From an uncultured Chlamydiae bacterium (GTDB lineage: Bacteria > Chlamydiota > Chlamydiia > Chlamydiales > JAJFMA01), in assembly GCA_945957095.1 (NCBI GenBank), contig CAMFKD010000003.1:1-32400 (forward strand): DNA of 32,400 nucleotides, written 5' to 3'. How positions within the stretch are numbered: the stretch's first letter is position 1; the number at the start of each line of letters is the position of its first letter. The notes beneath the pieces were generated by a model. It did not search any database and had not been told where the DNA came from. It saw nothing but the letters and a program-made list of their open reading frames with translations. The translations under genes and the position numbers were made by a program. Below are positions 31,878-32,400 of the stretch, one piece after another.

Positions 31878-32324
31878 ATGAAAGAAGATCTGCTCTACTA
31901 TCTCAACGAGCATATCCCCATCGCCAAAGCCATGGGCGTGGAAGTGGTGCACGCTTCTCCAGATAAAGTCGTCTTATTTGCTCCTCATGCCAACAATGTC
32001 AACCACAAGAGAACAGTCTTTGGCGGAAGCTTACATGCTATTGCAACTTTGGCCTGCTGGAGCCTCGTGCATCTTAATCTGCAGCATGGCTCTGAGACAC
32101 CCTACCATATCGTGATCACACATAGCGAAGTAGACTACCTAGCCCCCGTCGATGCCGACTTTACCATCACTTGTCTCAAGCCACCAGAGAGCGAGTGGCA
32201 TCGCTTCATGAAAATTCTACAAGCGAAAGGCAAGTCTAGGATTACACTGTCGGCACAGCTGCAGCATAAAGACAAACTCTGCGTCGACTACCGTGGAGAC
32301 TTCGCCGCCCTCAGCATTAATTGA
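31878..32324 (+). CDS. YiiD C-terminal-type hotdog thioesterase
   Basis: Putative acyl-CoA/acyl-ACP thioesterase of the hotdog fold. The 148-residue product matches the YiiD_C pattern along its length: YLNEHIPIAKAMGVEV, then VVLFAPHANNVNHKRTVFGG with the conserved N-x-x-T-x-FGGS segment, LHAIATLACWSLVHLNLQ, ITHSEVDYLAPVDADF, and a C-terminal strand set (KGKSRITLSAQLQHKDKLCV). Asn and His in NVNHKRT and the FGGS turn are the expected active-site region. In E. coli the domain is fused to an acetyltransferase; here it stands alone. It starts 16 bp after the coiled-coil gene, so it is probably the last gene of the valS operon. The ribosome binding site is weak. A repeat begins directly after the stop. 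Confidence 0.85.
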   Translation: MKEDLLYYLNEHIPIAKAMGVEVVHASPDKVVLFAPHANNVNHKRTVFGGSLHAIATLACWSLVHLNLQHGSETPYHIVITHSEVDYLAPVDADFTITCLKPPESEWHRFMKILQAKGKSRITLSAQLQHKDKLCVDYRGDFAALSIN

Positions 32325-32326
32325 AA

Positions 32327-32400
32327 CCAGCAGTACCCGCTAAAATTTTACCACAGAGAACACAGAGCGCACAGAGAGGGGAATGGGAAAAACTAAACAC
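32327..32400 (-). repeat. ACAGAG-rich repeat, inverted copy cut by the window edge
   Basis: CAGCAGTACCCGCTAAAATT and ACCACAGAGAACACAGAGCG through GGGAAAAACTAAACAC are nearly identical to the reverse complement of 28168-28245. It starts just after the thioesterase stop, so copies in opposite orientation bracket the valS operon. Confidence 0.8.

Overview
The window looks like chromosomal DNA from a member of the Chlamydiota, most likely an environmental (Parachlamydiales-type) lineage. The evidence is indirect. A PknD-type serine/threonine kinase lies on the same strand as valS, two genes away; from memory, pknD and valS are neighbours in Chlamydia. The tail of the Rhs protein resembles a hydrolase domain I associate with chlamydial DUF687 proteins. 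Several unrecognised proteins combine bilobed hydrophobic segments with coiled coils, as inclusion-membrane proteins do. No rRNA, tRNA or CRISPR was found.

Layout. (1) 1-5022: housekeeping-like genes: a compact UvrA-like ATPase, a CutA1 protein converging on it, and an S9 prolyl-oligopeptidase-type serine peptidase. (2) 5023-14570: an accessory island. A 166-bp palindrome precedes a very large secreted Rhs/YD-repeat protein whose C-terminus is an alpha/beta-hydrolase-like domain. Two tandemly duplicated secreted 190-residue proteins follow, the first overlapping the Rhs stop codon. Then come a retropepsin-like aspartic protease homologue bracketed by related palindromes and a small orphan gene. 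(3) 14570-20596: three unrecognised proteins with membrane or coiled-coil regions, in divergent and convergent arrangement, probably host-interaction proteins. (4) 20600-25625: a repeat-rich gap, pknD, and another multi-membrane protein convergent with pknD. (5) 25880-32400: a protein with a possible permuted papain-like His/Cys pair, then a valS - coiled-coil protein - thioesterase operon, bracketed by inverted copies of an ACAGAG-rich repeat.

The strongest non-coding signal is a family of about 50-bp elements, six copies in 32 kb. Five follow a stop codon in sense orientation and end in a hairpin plus T-rich tail. The stem sequence varies between copies with compensating changes, which supports a structured RNA, probably a modular transcription terminator. 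At least six further palindromic or repeated families fill the other intergenic gaps.

The best candidate for a little-described system is the Rhs-hydrolase gene with its tandem secreted partner genes. It resembles a polymorphic toxin with periplasmic immunity proteins, or a chlamydial effector set. Assignments rest on reading motifs by eye; no database search was possible.
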